From: Carex sylvatica
Lineage: Eukaryota > Streptophyta > Magnoliopsida > Poales > Cyperaceae
DNA length: 64,000 nt
NCBI GenBank assembly: GCA_964058845.1
Contig: CAXKVR010000008.1
Coordinates: 496,001 to 560,000, forward strand
Direction of reading: 5' to 3'
Part shown: positions 63,001-64,000 of the stretch, piece by piece
Layout: the number at the start of each line of letters is the position of its first letter
Numbering within the stretch: the stretch's first letter is position 1
Made by a program: the position numbers and the translations under genes
The notes under the pieces: generated by a model
The model's input: only the letters and a program-made list of their open reading frames with translations
Told to the model about the DNA's origin: nothing
Database searches by the model: none

Positions 63001-63915
63001 CCAGATCAGAATCCAAAATCCCCAAACAAATAATGTAACAAAATTTTTGGTTCATACCAGCATGGTCCGCGTGGGTAATACCAGTTATGTACCAATAAAA
63101 CATCTAAGAGCCTCAGCACAAGTGCTGAAACAGCAACAGAAGAGAAAACCTTGTTCCTCAGTTATAATAAAGAAAAAGGCCCTGTTTCATTGTCCCTGAT
63201 TTATTTCATTTGCAAAACAATTTTTTCATAATTACAAGAAATGTTCTCCAACATGATCTCATCTGGTATTAATTGGTATATACCAATAAAATACTGGGAT
63301 GGGAATGTTTTTCTTTTTTTCTTTTCTAACTTAACAAAGAAGCAGTTGTTGTTTTCATTTTTAGCCTACCCCAACTTGTTTGGGACTAAAGGCTTGGTTG
63401 TTGTTGTTGTTTTGTTAAGAAAGCAGCAGTTGTCTCTGAGCCTTAATGTAGCCCAGATCTTGGCCATTAAAAAGACATCTATTTTTATGGTTATATGCAT
63501 TCTTTTCTGATCCCTTTTTCTACTATCACTACTCTTACCACAGTTTGCGCCAACATACCATGACTATGTACTGTATAACAATGGTGCTGACAATGGGGCA
63601 AATGATGGTACCAAATATCGTTCCCGCACATTTGTACCGACAGGGCCTGAGATGGACAATGCACGGAAGAACAAGCATGACCTACTTGATGAGATACAAC
63701 TCTCCAGTTTACCCAAATCAGGTACAGATCTGATCGGTTCATCAAGCGTTATCCCAAATCAGGTTGACCTTGAGGCAATCAAATCATCTTTGTTGAAAGA
63801 GAGTGCTGCAAATGCATCTCAGCCTTATGATCTGTCAGTTTTGGTGGATACTGATTTGTCAAATAATTACCCAGCTGAGGTGCCAGCTGTGGTGGTTGAT
63901 TCAAGTAAACAATGA
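60024..63915 (+). CDS. LAZ1/DUF300 family membrane protein (6 exons)
   Basis: Exons: 60024-60170, 60464-60537, 60748-60897, 61391-61676, 62666-62902 and 63544-63915. All have GT/AG borders and stay in frame, giving 421 aa. The protein belongs to the organic solute transporter Ost-alpha / TMEM184 family (DUF300), which includes plant LAZ1 (cell-death and vacuolar/brassinosteroid signalling phenotypes in Arabidopsis). Seven or more hydrophobic segments are visible: about 4-25, 40-62, 75-95, around 105-120, 130-150, 165-195 and 210-235, plus LCIEMLAAAVGLVIAFPY. Family motifs include YxRFIVRMIFMVPVYA, YDAWVIYNF, FxILKPILV, KSVVFMTYWQG and FxxAFPYKEY-like FPYKEY. A hydrophilic C-terminal tail (about 320-421) follows DFYHDTVHQFAPTYHDYVLY. 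The start is the first ATG after the GA-rich leader (GGGATGGCGG). It is nearer in length to the LAZ1 homologues than to LAZ1 itself. No defects seen. Confidence 0.93.
60365..60392 (+). repeat. Poly-C run of 28 bases in DUF300 intron 1
   Basis: An uninterrupted run of 28 C, unusual in this AT-rich sequence. Its exact length may be a sequencing or assembly approximation. Confidence 0.9.
63362..63415 (+). repeat. SINE-like 3' tail in DUF300 intron 5
   Basis: TAGCCTACCCCAACTTGTTT, GGGACTAAAGGCTTGG, then (TTG)n. This is the longest of the three copies and includes the CTACCCCAACTTG segment that precedes the tail in Au-type SINEs. The head of the element is not recognised. Confidence 0.55.
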
Positions 63916-64000
63916 TATTGGTTTATGATTTTTCATTTTTGTTTCTTAGGTGTATTTTTGAACGTCATTGAGAAGATATGTTGTATTTCAGCTGATGTGT

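Noticed and set aside
62675..63199. 174-codon frame extending DUF300 exon 5
   Set aside because: The part after 62,902 is intron; the family sequence resumes at 63,544 with a perfect acceptor and frame.

Overview
The window is nuclear DNA from a flowering plant. It has intron-rich genes with GT/AG splice sites, two of the encoded proteins have chloroplast-type transit peptides, and the AT-rich intergenic space is packed with plant transposable elements. I cannot name the species. No rRNA, tRNA, CRISPR array or bacterial operon was seen.

Layout. (1) 1-11,610, minus strand: most of a gene for the large subunit of ADP-glucose pyrophosphorylase (starch synthesis). Thirteen exons (452 codons) are visible; the 3' end lies beyond base 1. 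Intron 5 holds a degenerate gag-less Ty1/copia element (3,428-7,647) and intron 4 holds the 3' tail of a LINE. (2) 11,610-33,000: gene-poor DNA with inverted-repeat MITEs, a tandem/foldback repeat, exon-like fragments of an unidentified gene, a broken hAT transposase gene, and a short copy (29.4-30.8 kb) of a transposon present in longer form at 50.9-55.0 kb. (3) 33,003-33,353, minus strand: a small intronless gene for an Arg-rich protein of unknown function. (4) 33.4-40.5 kb: MITEs and two foldback hAT-like elements. (5) 40,604-47,732, plus strand: a complete ten-exon gene for a chloroplast DEAD-box RNA helicase of the RH3 type (768 aa). (6) 47.7-60.0 kb: a transposon graveyard with nested MITEs, two more foldback hAT-like elements, a MULE-like element with long terminal inverted repeats and 9-bp target duplication, and a larger transposon with an acidic FAR1/FHY3-like ORF interrupted by a 1.9-kb probable solo LTR. 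(7) 60,024-63,915, plus strand: a complete six-exon gene for a LAZ1/DUF300 (TMEM184/OSTalpha-like) membrane protein (421 aa).

The genes are independent transcription units. The helicase (plastid RNA processing and ribosome assembly) and AGPase (plastid starch synthesis) both act in plastids; the DUF300 protein is expected in endomembranes. The most distinctive pattern is a set of five foldback hAT-like elements. Each is flanked by an 8-bp target duplication (three exact in place, one requiring a 4-base offset, one matching 7 of 8), and most have arms built from a different short motif (ACCCG, GGTTCGGTT, GGATACGGAT and variants). A second pattern is at least seven palindromic MITEs that share one core. 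Exon boundaries were read by hand from splice signals and frame continuity; functions are assigned from recognised motifs, not from a search.
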